Source of the DNA: Bacillota bacterium | Lineage (GTDB): Bacteria; Eremiobacterota; SpSt-956; JAKJGF01 | Direction of reading: 5' to 3' | DNA: 5,329 nucleotides | Assembly: GCA_029555925.1 (NCBI GenBank) | Contig: JAKPQU010000403.1 | Span: 1-5,329, forward strand | Shown here: in pieces, positions 5,117 through 5,329 of the stretch | How positions within the stretch are numbered: the stretch's first letter is position 1 | Layout of the letters: every line of letters starts with the position of its first letter | The notes under the pieces: model-generated | What the model was told of the DNA's origin: nothing | Seen by the model: the letters and a program-made list of their open reading frames with translations, nothing else | The model's database searches: none | Position numbers and translations under genes: made by a program

Positions 5117-5329
5117 CATGGTTTTTAAAAAATTTTGCAATTATAGTGTATTTCATAACTTGCCATAATTAATTTATTTATCCAGAAGAAAATTTAATAC
5201 ATAAAGGATTGAAAAATTGTTCAATCCAAAATTTAGCAAAACTCAAATTGCAAATAAATTTGTAAAAAGAACCTTCTATTACATCGATAAGATGTTTCAG
5301 ATCTTTTATAAACAATACTGACACTATCC
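5117..5329. other. AT-rich right edge, no supported complete gene
   Basis: A minus-strand frame is open from the window edge (5327) to a TAA at 5178, giving 49 residues without a start, so it could be the tail of a gene lying to the right. A plus-strand frame from 5205 to 5319 (38 residues, ending TGA at 5319-5321) is also open but has no start or ribosome binding site. Neither has a recognisable motif, and the base composition is low in G and C. A 16-residue ATG reading frame at 5118 has no ribosome binding site. The hairpin at 5206-5227 is the only strong structure. Confidence 0.35.
5206..5227. repeat. Hairpin-forming inverted repeat GGATTGAA-6-TTCAATCC
   Basis: Perfect 8-bp arms flank a 6-base loop (AAATTG). 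AT-rich sequence without a clean T-run follows on either strand, so it is a weak terminator at best. It may also be an operator or a mobile-element remnant. It overlaps the minus-strand open frame mentioned for the right edge. Confidence 0.45.

Noticed and set aside
5118..5168. Sixteen-codon ATG reading frame beside the tetR promoter
   Set aside because: It has no ribosome binding site, overlaps nothing conserved, and is the kind of short frame expected by chance.

Overview
The window is AT-rich bacterial DNA with five intact protein genes and one frameshifted gene. The gene content suggests an anaerobe or microaerophile: a double-cluster ferredoxin-like protein, a di-iron RIC/YtfE-type repair protein, and a receiver-plus-kinase protein of a kind common in Gram-negative environmental bacteria. 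Desulfobacterota, Deferribacterota or a spirochaete-like lineage would all fit, but nothing here fixes the phylum.

Layout. Positions 1-282 hold no supported gene. They contain a perfect 21-bp palindrome, a small hairpin, and a patchwork repeat (a TGAAGAGTGAG module followed by CRTYACG heptamers). Positions 283-1555 (+) encode an N-terminal receiver domain fused to a histidine kinase; the frame is broken once, at an A8 run (897-904), and removing one A restores a complete 423-residue protein. Converging on it with a 27-bp gap is a minus-strand set of three genes, read in the order 4Fe-4S protein (3940-3107), RIC di-iron protein (3100-2366), SAM-dependent methyltransferase (2329-1583). The RIC ribosome binding site overlaps the stop codon of the 4Fe-4S gene, so these two are almost certainly co-transcribed. 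Upstream of this set, at 3967-4054, lies a second copy of the patchwork repeat, inverted with respect to the first but in the same orientation relative to its own downstream gene. Next comes a two-gene minus-strand operon, tetR (5005-4418) and a small cupin (4413-4066). Ahead of tetR is a consensus promoter (TTGACA, 16 bp, TGTTATAAT) and two inverted repeats built from GTTAGT half-sites, one over the predicted transcription start. Positions 5117-5329 are mostly non-coding, with one good hairpin and possibly the tail of a gene that runs off the window.

How the parts may work together. RIC proteins repair iron-sulfur clusters damaged by nitric oxide or oxidants. Close coupling to a ferredoxin-like protein suggests an electron supply for that repair. 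The methyltransferase at the end of the set has no assigned substrate. The TetR regulator probably represses its own operon with the cupin. No unmistakably new system is present. The points most worth following are the homopolymer frameshift in the kinase, the paired gene-proximal patchwork repeats, the ferredoxin-RIC coupling and the double-operator tetR promoter.
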